DNA of 64,000 nt, taken from the NCBI GenBank assembly GCA_008360975.2, contig CM039184.1, positions 50,868,797-50,932,796 on the forward strand. Direction: 5' to 3'. Shown in pieces: positions 24,404 to 38,600 of this stretch (the first letter of the stretch is position 1; every line of letters begins with the position of its first letter). Under the pieces are notes generated by a model. That model worked only from the letters and a program-made list of their open reading frames with translations, was not told the DNA's origin and made no database searches. The translations under genes were made by a program, and so were the position numbers. Origin of the DNA: Lichenostomus cassidix (lineage: Eukaryota; Chordata; Aves; Passeriformes; Meliphagidae).

Positions 24404-26254
24404 CTTAATAAATACTACCTGCAGGAACAAAGTAAGTTCACTAAATGCTCTTGGTAACTGTCTGAAAGTTTAGAACACCTTTTAATGGGACTCTCACTTC
24501 TTATTAAAGTTCAATTAGTTAGATTTTTCTTTTCTAATTGTTCAAATCCAATCAAAAAGAGGATTTATGTGTCATAATCATGAGCTCTGAAATGTTTATC
24601 TTTTAGAATAGTACACAGGCTTGAGAAAAGCCTTTAACAAGACCTGATGAAAGCCTAGTGCCAAAGTCTGGACTTGAGAAACAAACAAGATAAAACCCAA
24701 CAAACACTAAGATGAGCCACAGGAGCTGTCTTTCTGTAAAGGGTAATCATGTGAAAAATTAGTTAAGTCTTCACTAGTAAGGCAATGTAAAGTCATGTGG
24801 TTCAGATCTTTCTCCGACCATTCTTTTAACATATCTGTATGGAAAAGTCATTATCTGTTACTCATTATCATCAGAAGTTAAAGGGGGAGTCTCTCAAGAA
24901 AACTAGAGATGTGTTGGTTTCTTTCTGAAAGGATTATACCCACCACTTGTCATCTGCAAACTGTCTTTAAAAGAATTCTGGGTTAATTTGTTGAGATAAG
25001 TAAACTTGACATGAAAGATCACCTTCAGGCTTAGCTGCTGGATCTTTAGTCAGCAGCATGGGGACAACAGTATTCTAATCCATAGACTACTCTGCATGTT
25101 ACTTTAAAACAGGATTAAATTAATTGAATAAAGGTATTCAGAACTGGAATAGTCATCATTATCTTCTCTTTCTGAGTCATGTTAAAAGAATTTGACAGCT
25201 ACCGTTGCATTTTTCATGAGTCCACCTCATTAAGCTACTCTGAACACTCATCACATCAAATGTTTTAGAAAATACAGATAGAGAATTAGTGATTTCAAGA
25301 ATTCAAGGAATATTTTACATGAATAAAGCATTATGTTTGCTGAAGTATCTTAATCTGTTCATAAGCCGAATCTTTCATGACTAGTGTTTTTCTGCATGGA
25401 AACATCCCTGTTTAAATACAGAAGTTCCAAAGGTAAATGTAGCTGATCGCCAGAACTGGATATTTGGGAGATTATAGTTTTTAAATTAGGTGTCCATGTC
25501 TCTTTATGAAATATGTTCTGTCCTGCTCCTGTAAAATCAAATCTGTTTAACACAGGACATATTTATTTAAAAACATTTCTATTTTTATCACCTCCCAAAT
25601 GTAGTACTGTTTTTCAAAAATGGAGACTCAGTGTAATTGTAGTTAGCCTAATCATAAGCTAACCTAAATTTTTTAGTACCACCATTCTTTTAAACATTTT
25701 ATCCAATGCTTCTAGTTACACTGTAAGAAAAGCAAAAAAGAGCCCCTAGGCTCTATGTCTATTTCTGTGAATAAGGCAATCACCATTTAAAAGTGGTAGT
25801 TCCTGCCTTGAGTCCACCAAGGACTGTAATGAAAGAAAATCATTCAAGTTTGAAATCTACAAAGGTCACTAAATAAATTAAATCTAGGTTTTTCTCTTTG
25901 AGTAAACTAAGAGAGGAGCATTCAGATCACAGCTCCCTCCTAAAGCTAATGCTAATTTAGGTGAATTATCCCTGAGAGATTCAAAGGAAAGTGATTTCAC
26001 AAACTTAGAACTAATGGGATGCATTCTTAATGCTGCTATAAATGCACCATCTTCCTGGTTCAGCTTTGTCCTTTTGCAGTAGAAAGGTCCTTTTATCACC
26101 TTTTGGTCTCATAATCCCAAATCATGCTGAACACTTAAACTATTCCATTAATTCTTGCTGTCCTTTAAAAAACCTAAAATTGCTGATTCCTAATGTCCTT
26201 CAAACTCTTCACTGAAAAATTAAAAGGGAAGTAGGATGATTTGCCATTTTAAAT
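24404..26254. other. AT-rich non-coding DNA
   Basis: I see no gene, repeat or structural RNA here. Open frames are short (64-71 codons) and without family signature. Confidence 0.65.
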
Positions 26255-26393
26255 GTTGGGTTGGGGTTTTTTTGGGGGGGTGGGGTTTGTTTTTTGGGTT
26301 TTGCTTGTTTCTTTTTGTTTTGGTTTGGTTTGTTTTTTTGTTGTTTTTTGTTTGCTTGTGCTGGTTTTTTTGCTGTTTTTGTTGATTATTGTT
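26255..26393 (+). repeat. G/T-rich tract with a G-quadruplex motif
   Basis: About 140 bases almost free of A and C on the plus strand. The start holds G runs of 3, 4, 7 and 4 (26258-26285) separated by 2, 7 and 1 bases, which fits the standard quadruplex rule. The rest is TTTG/TTTTTG-type low-complexity sequence. A 66-codon frame in it is a composition artefact. Confidence 0.8.
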
Positions 26394-27490
26394 TGGCTAT
26401 ATGGTTTACTTTATTAGTCTGGCTGACAAAGTGGTGGATCTCCCTTCGTTTTGTCAATTAAAATCATAAATTGTCAAAAAAAATTGTTGACTATTCAACC
26501 AATAAAAAGTGAAAATTAACTATATAAAACATTTTGACTGTAAAAAAATAAATAGTAAAAATTAGGATATCTTAAAATTATACCAATTGCTTGTTGAAAA
26601 AATTTTGCTTGTCCTAAAAAGAAAAAGTATTTCCCTACTGGATTAAAAGGAAAGCAGACCCAGATTCTGTATCAAACCTAGTTAAATTAACACTCTTTAA
26701 ACATATGGTTGATACAAACTGCTCTCATCCAATGTTCATAATTTCTCAAAAAATCAGCCTTTTTCATTATTAATCCCTGAAAAAAGGGAAGTTTTTTTTA
26801 AATTTCAGAATTATTTATTTTTAATGATTAAAATTTTAACAAATGCAATGAATACATACTCATAGGCTGAAACATTGGTAAATTTCAGCAAGATTGAAAT
26901 TTTATGGAAGTATTAAAAGTCCTCTCATTATAGACTTCTATAATGGAAGTACTGTCAGATCCCAAACTATTATGGTGTTGTTTGGCACACAGTTAATGCA
27001 TTCTGGGAACCAAGTAATGACAAATATACTAGGTAACGGCAGTTTCTATGGAGACTACAGTGTACATATAATGTGTACTGGATACCTGTTACTACAATGA
27101 AGTTTAAATTACGAAGTATACTTAATCACCCTTTCTTTCACTGAAATCTCATTGACCTTTGACCTCTGAAAGAAAAGCTAATAACAAATGCATGATAAAA
27201 TTTATAAAAATCCCAATTATATAAGGAAGTAATGCAATTTTTGGAGTTTTCCAGACTATAAGCCACAGATTTAGTGGTGTCCTGTAACCCAGTTTCAGTA
27301 TTACTTGTTTCTGGGAGGGGAGGGAATTGTAGGGAACAAAAAACAAAAAAAGAGTTTTCTTCCCATATCTCTGAGGCTGTTCTACCATATAAAGTTATAT
27401 ATAAGTTTACCATAAAGACCAAAGAGAATTAACAGTTTCCCTTAAACTGAGGAAGTTCCCTTACTCACCATCTTCCTATTGTGCCTAAAG
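26394..27490. other. AT-rich non-coding DNA
   Basis: No recognisable feature. A 94-codon minus-strand frame (27138-27422) has no known domain and looks like chance. Confidence 0.6.
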
Positions 27491-27606
27491 AGTTTGGTGA
27501 CAAATTAGGTCAGATATGCTTCCAAGAGCTCTGGGGTGAAAGCTGGAAAAGTTTGGTGACAAATTAGGTCAGATATGCTTCCAAGAGCTCTGGGGTGAAA
27601 GCTGGA
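27491..27606. repeat. Perfect tandem duplication, 59-bp period
   Basis: Positions 27491-27547 and 27550-27606 are identical over 57 bases, each beginning agtttggtgacaaattaggt and ending gggtgaaagctgga, with two extra A between them. The absence of any difference implies a recent event or an assembly artefact. Confidence 0.93.
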
Positions 27607-29429
27607 TTTGTCTTAATTTTTTTTCTCATAGGGATTGTGAAAATGAACACACTTGTAAGGTAATCTGATGAGAACTGTTTTTCTCCATGTGTCCAGTTAG
27701 TTAACAGCAAGCATGAAGTTTTTTACACCAGACTCATCTGTTCCTGAAACTCCGTCATAACCTTTCATTATTATTTCTTTATTCATTTGTTTGGTTAAGG
27801 GAAGGATGTAAGTACTTGCTTACCATTAAATTTATCCCAAATTTCTTTAAAGAAGGATAAGAAGAACAGATGATTAAAATGGAATGGATTTTTTATGAAC
27901 CTGTGTAAAACTGGGAGAACATTCAAAAGAATATATATTGCCTGACATCCCACTTACATAATCTAAGAAATTGTATTCAGAAATACAGTGCTTGTATGAT
28001 AAGCTTTGTGATAACACAGCTTGTCTAAAATATTTAAGTTCCCGTATGAGAAAAATGGAGTGGAGTTTTTTAAATAATGTAAGCAACCAGCCACAGAACT
28101 GAACTCATTAAATATATGACATATACTTTTTCAGAGATAACATCTGAGAGTACTGTAGCCAGTGACATACAGATTTCCTGAGCTGATAGTGTCACAGTTG
28201 CCAAATGAGATATTGTCATAAATTTTTTTATAATCATCTATGACAAGCAGTTCCCAGTTCAGAATAGTTCTTTTCTTTATTTTAAAATTTATTTCTAACC
28301 TAATTTCTGATAACCATACTGAACAGAAATGTTTTTTTATCTAGTTCTGGACAGATATTTTTATTCACCACTTTTGCATAGTTTTATGCTCTCCTGTCAT
28401 GTCTGGTTTTATTTATCCTTTTCACAAGGTGAAGAGTTCAAACATACTTAGTTTCTCTTAATCTGGAAGCCATTCCTATGGGAATCCTTTATAGAAATGT
28501 GTATTAGTTACATTGTTATTTGTTGATATTATTTCAGAGTTTGCTGACTAAATCACACAAAAATAAAACCTGTTATGGATTTATAATTTCTTTCCCACTT
28601 TTCTTAATAATGTTTTTTTTTTCAGATAATTATTTTAAAATATTCATTTTTTTAATCCACTGTTTCCTCTTTGCCCTTTGTTTCATTTTTTGTGTATCTC
28701 TTGCAGTGTCAGTGAGGGTACAATAGGTTCCACTTCCACACTCCATTGTCTGACATATTTCAGAATGGGAATGGAAAAGTCAGAGAAAGTATGTAATTCA
28801 CAGAGTACAGTAAATTAGAACTGAAATTTCATCTCTAATGAAACTCTTCCTGACATGACAAAAACATGGAAATGGTAATTTTGTTGGTATTAAAATATCA
28901 GTGCATTAAATGAACGAAAACAGTGCTGAAATATCATGCAAGCTGTTCAAACACAAACAAAACAAAACAAACAAAAAAACCCAGAAAAGAGCTAAATGTA
29001 TCATGCTTCCTTCTTTATTCTCCTTTTGCATGGGCAGTTTACAAAGATGCAGTCATAATGCAGAGTATAATTGCTTTTAAGTTTAAATATACTGTCTGGA
29101 AACATGGGGTTTTTTTTTAAATAATAGTAAACCTAAATTCAAACAGAACAGATGCTGGAATGTTGCAATTAAATTAATAACTTTAAATTATGTTCATTAA
29201 TCCACAGCTTTGAATTAGATTGGGATAATCCCAGGTTTTGTACTTAAACCCAAAGAGGCTTTGGAGATTCATATTAACCTTCTGAAGGGCATTGCACAAG
29301 GTCAGAGCTCTGTCACAAAATGAATATTAATGTAAGTGGAAGCTGTGGAATGAAGCATTGCTGCCCATCGATTTCTTGAGAACACCACTTAAAGGAGGAT
29401 TTATGGGAGAAGATATGGCAAATAGTAGT
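27607..29429. other. AT-rich non-coding DNA
   Basis: Nothing recognised apart from an A/C-rich tract at about 28952-28984. Confidence 0.6.
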
Positions 29430-29640
29430 CAGTGCACAGCAGGAGCCAGAGGCTCCCTGGGATCCAGGATGCTGGGAGCTCTGGGGGATGCTCGTGAGGA
29501 TGGAGGAGCTGGACCTCGCCAGCCAGGGCTGGTTCTGCAGCCTCAGCCAGGAGCAGGCCTGAACTAAATCCCTGAGCAGGGATTTAGTCCTGACCACAGC
29601 CTCTGGGCACCTGGGAGCCTCTCCCCTCAGCAATCAGCAG
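29430..29640. repeat. GC-rich block with inverted repeats
   Basis: About 210 bases clearly richer in G and C than the surroundings. It contains a perfect 12-bp inverted repeat with a 2-base spacer (actaaatccctg at 29563-29574, cagggatttagt at 29577-29588) and an outer 10-bp inverted pair (agaggctccc at 29448-29457, gggagcctct at 29613-29622). I do not recognise a transposon family. Frames of 69 (plus) and 106 codons (minus) cross it without domain signatures. Confidence 0.55.
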
Positions 29641-32628
29641 AACAGGACTTTCCATGGCCATGCTGGTACTGAGCTGGCTCCAGCAGAAGAGCTCTCAAGA
29701 CCCTTACAATGATAAATATAATTTTTTACACGAATTACCTCATCCTACATCATAGATGATGCATAGGAAAATTTCTCACAGAGACTACAAAAGAGCTTGC
29801 TGTCCTCTCTACAGCTTCATGGATGTTAGTGGCTCATTCATAGAACAACATCCTGCACATCAGAAGTAGGAAAACAACAGAAATTAAGATCTCTAGCAAA
29901 AGTAAAAGACAAACATGTAGTCATTATTCTGGCACTATTCTAGTATATGCAATAACCTCTTAGATAAATGTTGCTATTATTGTATCACTAGAAGTTTCCT
30001 GTCATCAAACACTTGCCCAAAAATTTGAATTATGTAGGTATTTTGGTGAATGCTAAAACATTCAGAAAAACTACTTATAAACTTGGGTTCTGAGAATTCA
30101 AAAACTCCTGTTTAAAGATCTACAGACAACCTTTGTACAGTCTGTGTGTCATCAGGTCCCTTAGTTATCTGGCACTCATTTGACAAAGTATTTGCAAATG
30201 TCTAGAAACTTGCAGAAAACGATTGTGGAAATTCATGAAGTTTAACAGTAGTCTTTAAACTTGAGAGCAGTGTTAACACATCCAAAAGTGAAGCCTGAGA
30301 ATGCACGTATTTTAAGACATGTTGCTGGGCTAGGTTTCTTACAGGAAAAAAAAGAAGCAAAACAAGTATATTTTTTCTATTAGCAGCTTGTTAAACCTTG
30401 ATAATTTTAAATGGGCTCGGCGCCTCAGTACTTTTTAAGATTTTTGGTCTTCTTTTCCAGTTTCTGCTGTGAAATTTGATTCTGCTGAAAATAAATGGGA
30501 GTACAAGGAAACATGAACAGGCTCTATCAGTTCTTTGCTTTTGTTCTTCACTACAGTGGAAAATCAATTACAAATCGGTTCCATTCCCTTTCACCTCCTA
30601 GTGGGTGATTCACTGGGATTTTTTGCCATATCCTTCCTACTAATTTGTGTTCCAAAGGAAAACTGCTCATTTTGTACTTAGTTACAATCAAATCAAAATC
30701 CAAGAGTTCTACATATTTATTAGAAATTCATAATTAACCACTAATAAGTGAATCACATGAGAAGGATCAGTATCAGCAGTCAGATATACCACAATACTAA
30801 CAAGCTACAAAATGTTAATAAACGCCTACAGATGTCTAAACAGCCTTCTATAAACAGCCATATTGAATTCTGATCCTAAACAATATTCATTTACATCTAC
30901 ACAGCCATACACACATTCTCCCAGGGCATGCAAGCTAAGGGCTGCTCTCCCTCTCCTGACACTCTGGGGTACCCTGGTAGCACACACCTGTGCTGGAGAT
31001 GTGGCTGCCCCAGCTTTGCATGTACCTGTGCCCCTCCCTAATACATGATGATATCAGTGACAGTGACAAGCCCCCCACAAGACCACATACACCCCTGCCA
31101 GGGGCTGAGGGTCCCTGTGACGCACCCAGTGTTGTCGCTCCAGGGACAAGTGCAGGCTGATTATTGTATCTGGTGGAGAGGCTGCTCTCCCCAGTTTAAG
31201 CAGAAATTCTGGCAGGATTAAACCAGCTTCCCACTGCTGCTCTTTCCTCTATATGGTCTGTACTCCCATGTTACTGATTTTCATATTTCTTCTATACTGC
31301 TTTTTAGGTTTACTTGTGATTTGCTTCATTAGTCTCCTCAGTCTCCTCATTGTTTTTTGTTTAATTATATTTAATCTGATCTATATCTGCACTACATGCA
31401 CACAAATTCCTACTTTTACAGGCATTTTCTGAAAGATATTTTAAATTGGGAGGATCCGATTCTCAGCAAATTTAAAACTAACAGTATTCATTGGGAATTA
31501 AAGGCAGTTTATTTCAGGGGAAGACAGTTCTTTAAGATTTTCTGTTCTAATTTAATGCATTTATATCTCCTTCTACATAATAGTTTCCAGTTAAACTTAC
31601 GCCCATCGTTCTTTTTCATAGCCTAGTGGTAGAATAAAGCCTCACTTACAGAAATATCCACCAATATAATAACAGCTGAAATGTCTTACTTCATTAATGA
31701 ATATTATTGGGTTGGTAAGTTTAGTCTTCCAGGAATGGATGTGCTGTTGCTCTCTAATTCACAACAGTTATTGACATTAATACTTGTGGCTGCAGTTTTA
31801 GCAACCTGTCCTTCATGTGCAAGCCTATATCAGTGTTTCATGGAAATCCTGATTATAGATCCATTAATGATCTCAATAATCTGCCAAATAAATATACTAA
31901 AGGGAGATTTTATTTCACATTAACAATTACAAGAAATATTCTGTAAATCTGTTATCAGACAACCTTCATGTTTTCAATTGTTCATAGGCTCTGCACTTTA
32001 AAAAGAATCAGTGTTTTTTTCCTTCGAACAGCAATTTCATACAGCATCATCAAAAATATTTTGATGCATCATTAGCTTGGATGACATGTTGAGAGTGATG
32101 ACAGTGGTGCACTAGTAAGCACTTCTATCTACAAAAAAAGCATAGCTGCCATGTCAGATAAATATTTGACTTCTTTAACAGGTAATTGGTGTCATATGTT
32201 AACAGAGAGAAAAGCATTGGCATCTCTGTAACTTCTTTAATATTCTTGAAAATGCTGAGGGAAAATACATATTAAGATAGTAATTCATAATAGATTTATG
32301 TTTTTATATTCAATTATATTAATTAAATTAATTATATTATATTGTATTATATGGATTTTGAAAATGGAAACATAGATTTATAATTAATATGTTCAAGATT
32401 ATTTGTGAAATAGTAGAAAAAACTTGGTTTTGAGCATTTTTTTCAATCTTGCCAAAATTCTTTGCATTAATTTTTACTGTGTCCTGTATCAGATAAAATT
32501 TCTGAAATGACAAAAGAGATTTCCTGAGTTATCACTAAATTTCTAGGGCATGACGTCTTAAAGTTGCCCAAATATGCTAGCTTTATATATTTAAAATTAA
32601 GATCTTTTTAGTTCTTGCTACATACTGC
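29641..32628. other. Non-coding DNA, no gene recognised
   Basis: Mostly AT-rich. The part at about 30890-31215 is moderately GC-rich, with segments such as ccctccctaatacatg and cccctgccaggggctgaggg; it shows no CR1, LTR or exon signature that I can identify. Confidence 0.55.
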
Positions 32629-32677
32629 TTTATTATTTTTATTATTATTATTATTACTATTATTATTATTATTATTT
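32629..32677. repeat. (ATT)n microsatellite
   Basis: About sixteen ATT units with a small interruption (actattatt) in the middle and an imperfect start at tttattattttt. Confidence 0.92.
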
Positions 32678-35626
32678 AAGTCCCCAGGGGAAAAAAAAAA
32701 CAACCTGTGTTTCAGTGAGGGAAAAGAGCTCAGCTTATAAATTAGTCATATAAATTGATTGCTTTAAATTAATGTATAATGTCTCTTTCTATTATTTACT
32801 TTCCTTTTATTCTTTCTTATTATTTTATTCTATTTTTTTATATTTTCCTTTTTTGCACTTCCCAATATTATGTCAAAGGCATAATTGTTTGGTTTTCATC
32901 TTCACAAGTAAATGACCTTGTTTTATAGGTGTAGTTTCTTCCTTCCATTGACTCCTTAGCCAAGTCTGTAAGGCTAGATAAAAAAGGACACTTCAGAGTT
33001 TTCAGTGTGATTGGAATTTAAGTCACATTTAAAAATTGGCAACAATGCTGCAGAACTGCCTGCACACCTGAGAGTCTATATGCATAGGAGTTTTGACTGC
33101 AAAGTTACTTTAGCATTGGAAGTGCTTTTATTTTCTGAAGTAATTTTGTCAGAGTGAGGTACCTTTAGATCTATATTTCATCTAAATCAAACTCAGATTC
33201 ATTGGTTTAAATAAAAGTGAGGTCATATCATGCCAAATGCCTGCTGCAAAATACATACCTCTTTGCTTCCAAGACATCAATAGAAAGGATAGAAACTATC
33301 TGACTATGCCAAATCAATAACTATTTACTCAACAGCTTGAACTTTGAGTTTCTTTTTGGTCTGAAATGATATCAGTGCACATCTCCTAAAAATAGCAGTT
33401 AATCACAAATAGGCAATGCTGAAGAAAAAAGTGTTCTTCATCATTCTTGCTGAAGTTGTTTCACTGTGCATGTAAAAAGTGGTAAGATTTCTGTGACAGT
33501 TGGAAACCAAAGTGTCCATAACTGACTTGGAGAATTTGCCAAGCCAGGCAGAGAATTAATCATTATCAGACTGGTAATCTTCATGCCTGAGAGTCTTTGT
33601 GAACCTCATCTCGCAGGCTTTCAGAAAATCACTTACCTATCTTTATGAATTCAAGACTGTCTTTTTGAAGAAAAAAAGAAGATTGTGCACTGCATAAATG
33701 TAGGTTCAGGAGAAAAAGTTTAAAACTACTAAGGAGACTGTTCAGTACTGAATCTGCTTCAAATATTGTAGTTAAAACATCAGAAGTTATTTTATTCAAC
33801 CTGTGCTAGAATGGAATGTCCTTTCTTTTGGGGAGATAGATTTTTTAGTTTTAATTTTCAGTCTGTGTGGGCATCGATTAAAATAATGTTTTTTTTGGCT
33901 TTGTATTTCAACTTTTTTGACTCCTCCCTTAAATACTGTTGTGCTTGAACTTTTGTCTTCTTGTAGAGACTACAGACTTCTTAAGGAAACGATCCCAAAA
34001 GTCCTTGGTAAGCGTACACTGTGTATAGCTTATTCAGCTCTGTGCTGTGATAGTCACAATATTTTATAGGAGGAAGCTCACCAGTCATTTCAGATACATC
34101 CATAGAGACCTTTGTAGAACAGTCCTCTGAAACTATCCTTGGGGAGAAAGAAAATATATTTCCACAGTGTCATTATCTTTACGGTTTGATTATAATGACT
34201 ACAGCTACAGTTCTATTACTACTGACGCTACTGTTACAAGTGTAATATACCACAGCAGAGTGTGACATTTCCTAGGCTATTGTAAAGCCTCTAGAAGCCA
34301 TCAAGGATTTGCTTAGTGTACTACAGAACATGTCTGAGCAATTAATTTTATGAGACAAGGCACCACTGTGAATAAAACCATCTCCAGCTCTCAAAGTGAA
34401 TGCTTTGTACCCAGTGTGATAAAGCAAGAATTTAGCTTAAGCCAAAAGAATATCTGGAACACTTTCTTTTCCCATGTTTTATTACAGTAGACAAGAGCAA
34501 ACCAAATAAACTGATAATAAAAATTACCAGTGTGTATTATGGCAACGCCAAGATTTTACGTCTGAAGAGGAGATTTGAGGTAGAAAAAGAAACTCTGTTA
34601 TGACATCCAATTTTGTGCATTCATCTGCTGAAATCACATTGGACTTTTATTAGTGATTGGTTCACATTTCTTTTAGAAGAATGTAAAAATACCTATTCTT
34701 TTAGAAGAATTTCTAGAAAAGGTATGTATTAAATGGACTGAGAAAATATTAGTTTAAAAATTATCAAAAAATAGAGAAGCAGGAAGGACAAGAAAAATGT
34801 TCATAACAGAAAAATTGCGTCAAGGACAGAGAAACAGTGACGTAATCCACCTAATTCAAATCTCGGCACACTTGCAGTTGTCTATAATTTCTTGGTACTT
34901 TCTTTATACTTTCATGTTTAAATTAAGATTACAATAGAATTACAAAATGTTAGCCTTATGTGGTTTTTTTTCATTCTTTCTTTTTGTTTTTTTCCTCTGA
35001 GCTTATGGATTTTATAACAAAAATTATATTATGAGATTTTGGTCTGATGTCCTGTATTCTGTGGGGATAAGGAATTTCAACTAAAAAGATACTTCACACT
35101 GGTTTAAGAAATACCACTGTATTTCAGTAAACATTAAGATTTAGAAATAAGGAAGACAGTTCGTAAAAAAATAATTGCAATACATCCCTTTTATCCCACA
35201 TTAAACTTTGTAACAAATGTGATGTTCGAAAGCCTGTTTCCATCCCATGCAAGATAAACTGGAACATAATTACTTACATAATTAGAATTATGTTCTAATT
35301 TTCTTGAGAAAAAATAACCTTTATCCTTTAATGAAAAGTATATAAATTCCTTTCGGTACAGAAATTCTGGAGAGTGAAAATAAGATCTCTTATCATCCTT
35401 GAAAGTGAGATTCACAGTCAAAGAGTATTTTTTTTCTGTATGAAAATGTTTCAAATCCTCTGAATGGACCATAGTTTATTAAAAAAAAGCCAGACCCTGG
35501 AATTGCAAAGAAGTATGATCAATTTTCCATAGAGCATGCTCACTCCAAAGTGTAATACAACTCTATAGTTTTTCAAAAAGGAAACAAAACTTCAAAAAGT
35601 TTTTCTGAAAAGAAACATTGAGGGGT
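32678..35626. other. AT-rich non-coding DNA
   Basis: No gene or interspersed repeat recognised. A 15-base motif, ttcttttagaagaat, occurs twice near 34668 and 34696; it is itself close to a palindrome. Confidence 0.6.
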
Positions 35627-35690
35627 TTGATTTTTTTTTGGGGGGGGTTGTTTGTTTCTGGTTTTTTAGCTTGTTTATTCATTTGTTTTC
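35627..35690 (+). repeat. G/T-rich tract
   Basis: Low-complexity plus-strand T and G sequence including T runs and an uninterrupted run of eight G (35640-35647). It resembles the tracts at 26255, 60400 and 63560. Confidence 0.8.
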
Positions 35691-38600
35691 CATCCTGTGA
35701 GGTTCCACATCTTTGCAAAGGAAGAACTAGTCTGCACTCCTCAAAGGCTATGCCTTCTCTCAGGGCTCTTCAAATGAGAGCACTGGGCTGTAGCTCAGTA
35801 GCCTGAGAGAAAATTTTCATGCAACAATGAAGGGTTTACATATGGTCAACCTCTTAAATTGCTGTTCCTGTAAAGGGTTAAAAGTCAAGCATAAAATGTA
35901 TCCAACAATATATATCCAAAAATTGGGGTATGTATAGAGAACATTTCCCTTTACTGTAGTAGGAGGTATCCTTCAATAATATGTATTGTAAAGCTATGTC
36001 TTTAAAGATCTGCATTTAACATGTGAATCTAGAACTGTACTCTTATGTCCAAATTCCCTTCAAATTTCTTGACATAATTTTTGTGTGAAAAATCCTTGCA
36101 TATTATATGCTTCCCTGAAGTATTTTTCTTTTCAATGCTATCAATAAATAAATACATTGTAAACAAAATACCTCTGAAGTGTTTCAGGTAAAATTAATGT
36201 TAACTATTCTTAGCTGCTATTGAGAATAAAGTTGTTTCTTCACATTTTTGCTTCCAATTCATCTCATATTCTGAATAAATTGATCCCAGAGACAGTTTAT
36301 TCAGGAATGTGTCTAAAATCCAGGAAAGGGCACCAGATACATGACTGGAAATTCAGATCAAGAATAGCCTCTAACTAAGGCACCAAGGCCTCTTTGTTAT
36401 GAAATACTGCCTAAGGAACAAATGACTTTCTTGTCTGCACTAGGTGGAAGTTGAATTTCCTTTCTTTACAGAAGTCAGAAAAGAGATCTTTGCTTCCATA
36501 TGTTTCTTATTCACCAAAAAAAGCACACAACCTCTCATGATGTGTAGGCTCTTCTTCAAAATGTTCAGATGGTAATCAAACACAAACCCATCTTTTGGAA
36601 CCTACTATCTTACTTGTTCAATTAAGCCTATTTATTTCCTAACTTTCTTGGTATTACTGTGGATGACACCCTCTAATAATTCTTGAAAACAATGTCTGCA
36701 TTAAGGAAGACAAGTCTTTCTTCTTGATCTTTGCAACCTGTTCTTGAGGAAGTGGTTTCATAACCCTGTGAGGTGAAGCTAAGATCTCTTGAGAACAGAA
36801 TTGGGAAGTCTAGCATAATAATCTGTATTTGTGCATTAGTTTTCAGCCAAAACAAATATGCATCTGCAGTGGTGCTTCTAATCAAAGAAATGCAACAATT
36901 TATTTCTTAGTAGCATATATAGAAAAATGAATGCAATTATAACACATTCCAAAGAATGTGAGAGGAGGGGCTAAATAAATATGGATCTTTCTTTTATTGA
37001 TGATAATAATTATTTAAAGCAAGTGTTTAAAATACATTAAAATTTGATTTTTCTAGCAGTCATACCCATATAAGATAAATGAACAATATTCTGCACCAAC
37101 ACACAACAATCATTAACAGTAGCAAATGCATTGATCTAGTCCTCATTAATATTAATTTTTATTTCTGTGATTTATATCTAAGATATGAAAATCTAGGACG
37201 CTTTTTGTCCATAGCCTCCTAACAGATGAATTGTATAAAACCTTTTCTGCAATAATTACAAGAAGTTTGATCATGCTGTGAAAATATCAGAACTATGGTA
37301 TCTATTCCAGAAGTACTTGGTAGCTGGCTTACATTATTATAATTATAGGATTTTCCCAATAAGTTATTTGACTAGCATTACTGCATAGATAAAGTGTTTT
37401 AATTGTGTTTTAATCATAAATAGTAATTTACAACCCTTGTAGAGATTGATTGTTAAAAGCTATAGTCCATAATGTGCAGCAGTTTGGGATATATCAGTAC
37501 ATGAATCTGTTCTTCTCTGTTAAATCTCGGATTAATTACTCTGAAACAATCCTTGACATAAGGATTGAAAATGCCAGAGGGAACAGATTGTTGGGAACAG
37601 TGCTGATCTGAGAAATAAAAAGATACTTTGCTTGACTGTCAAAGTTAAGATCAGCATTACTCTTGCACCTTAAAGAAAGGAAAATTAATCAGATTTCAGC
37701 ATAATGAAAAAAAATAAAAGCAAAGTCAAAAAATATATTAACCAACTTAAAATTTTATGGCTGGAAATATATCTGGAAAAAATAGTATATGCTAAAAGGT
37801 AAGAAAAAATAACAGAAGACATAAGTAGAACCCTAAGATTTAAAAATCAATATGATTTTTAGGGTAAGCACTTATGGAAAAGTCAACTAGCAATGTAATA
37901 CATTTGATTACACAGCAATGAACATGAAAGTAGAGGAGAAGTAATGACATGGAATGGCAAAAACTAAAATAAATATTCATGTATAAGAGAAAGACTACAA
38001 ATTGAAATATATGGAGGGGTTTTTTTGAAAGTTTTTAATAACTGTAAATTCATAGTACTTTCAGGCTAATGGTTTACATGTTAAAATTGCATAAAAAACA
38101 ACATGACTGAGCAACTCATCCTACAAATTAACAAGGCTATTATCAGTTTTCACTTTGTGGCTACACAAAGATAAAAAACTCTTTTGTGATTTGAAGCTTA
38201 ATCAAGTTTATGAACTTCTCAAGATACCTTGATTTTGTTTCCTGCACATGATAGATCAGTTGACAAAATTAGTGAATCAATACTGGCACCTGTTTATCAT
38301 CAACAATTTCAGTAAAACAAAGACTTCTTACAAATTTCTTTGATGATCATGAAGACAAACACTGAGATGCCAAAATGAAATGCTTATTAAACTTATGTTC
38401 TGCCTTCTAACCTGTTGCTCAGTACTAGAAGTGTAGAATAGCTTCTGAAAAAAGAAAAAATGACCAGGATTTTAGATTAAAAAACCCAGTGAACTGTGCT
38501 TGTAATTTCTATTCCTACAAGTTGTCTTGTAAGGCAGAAAAAGTGCTGAAATAATTTTATTGTGCATTTTTGGATGGTGTATTTTTTTAAGAAAATCAAT

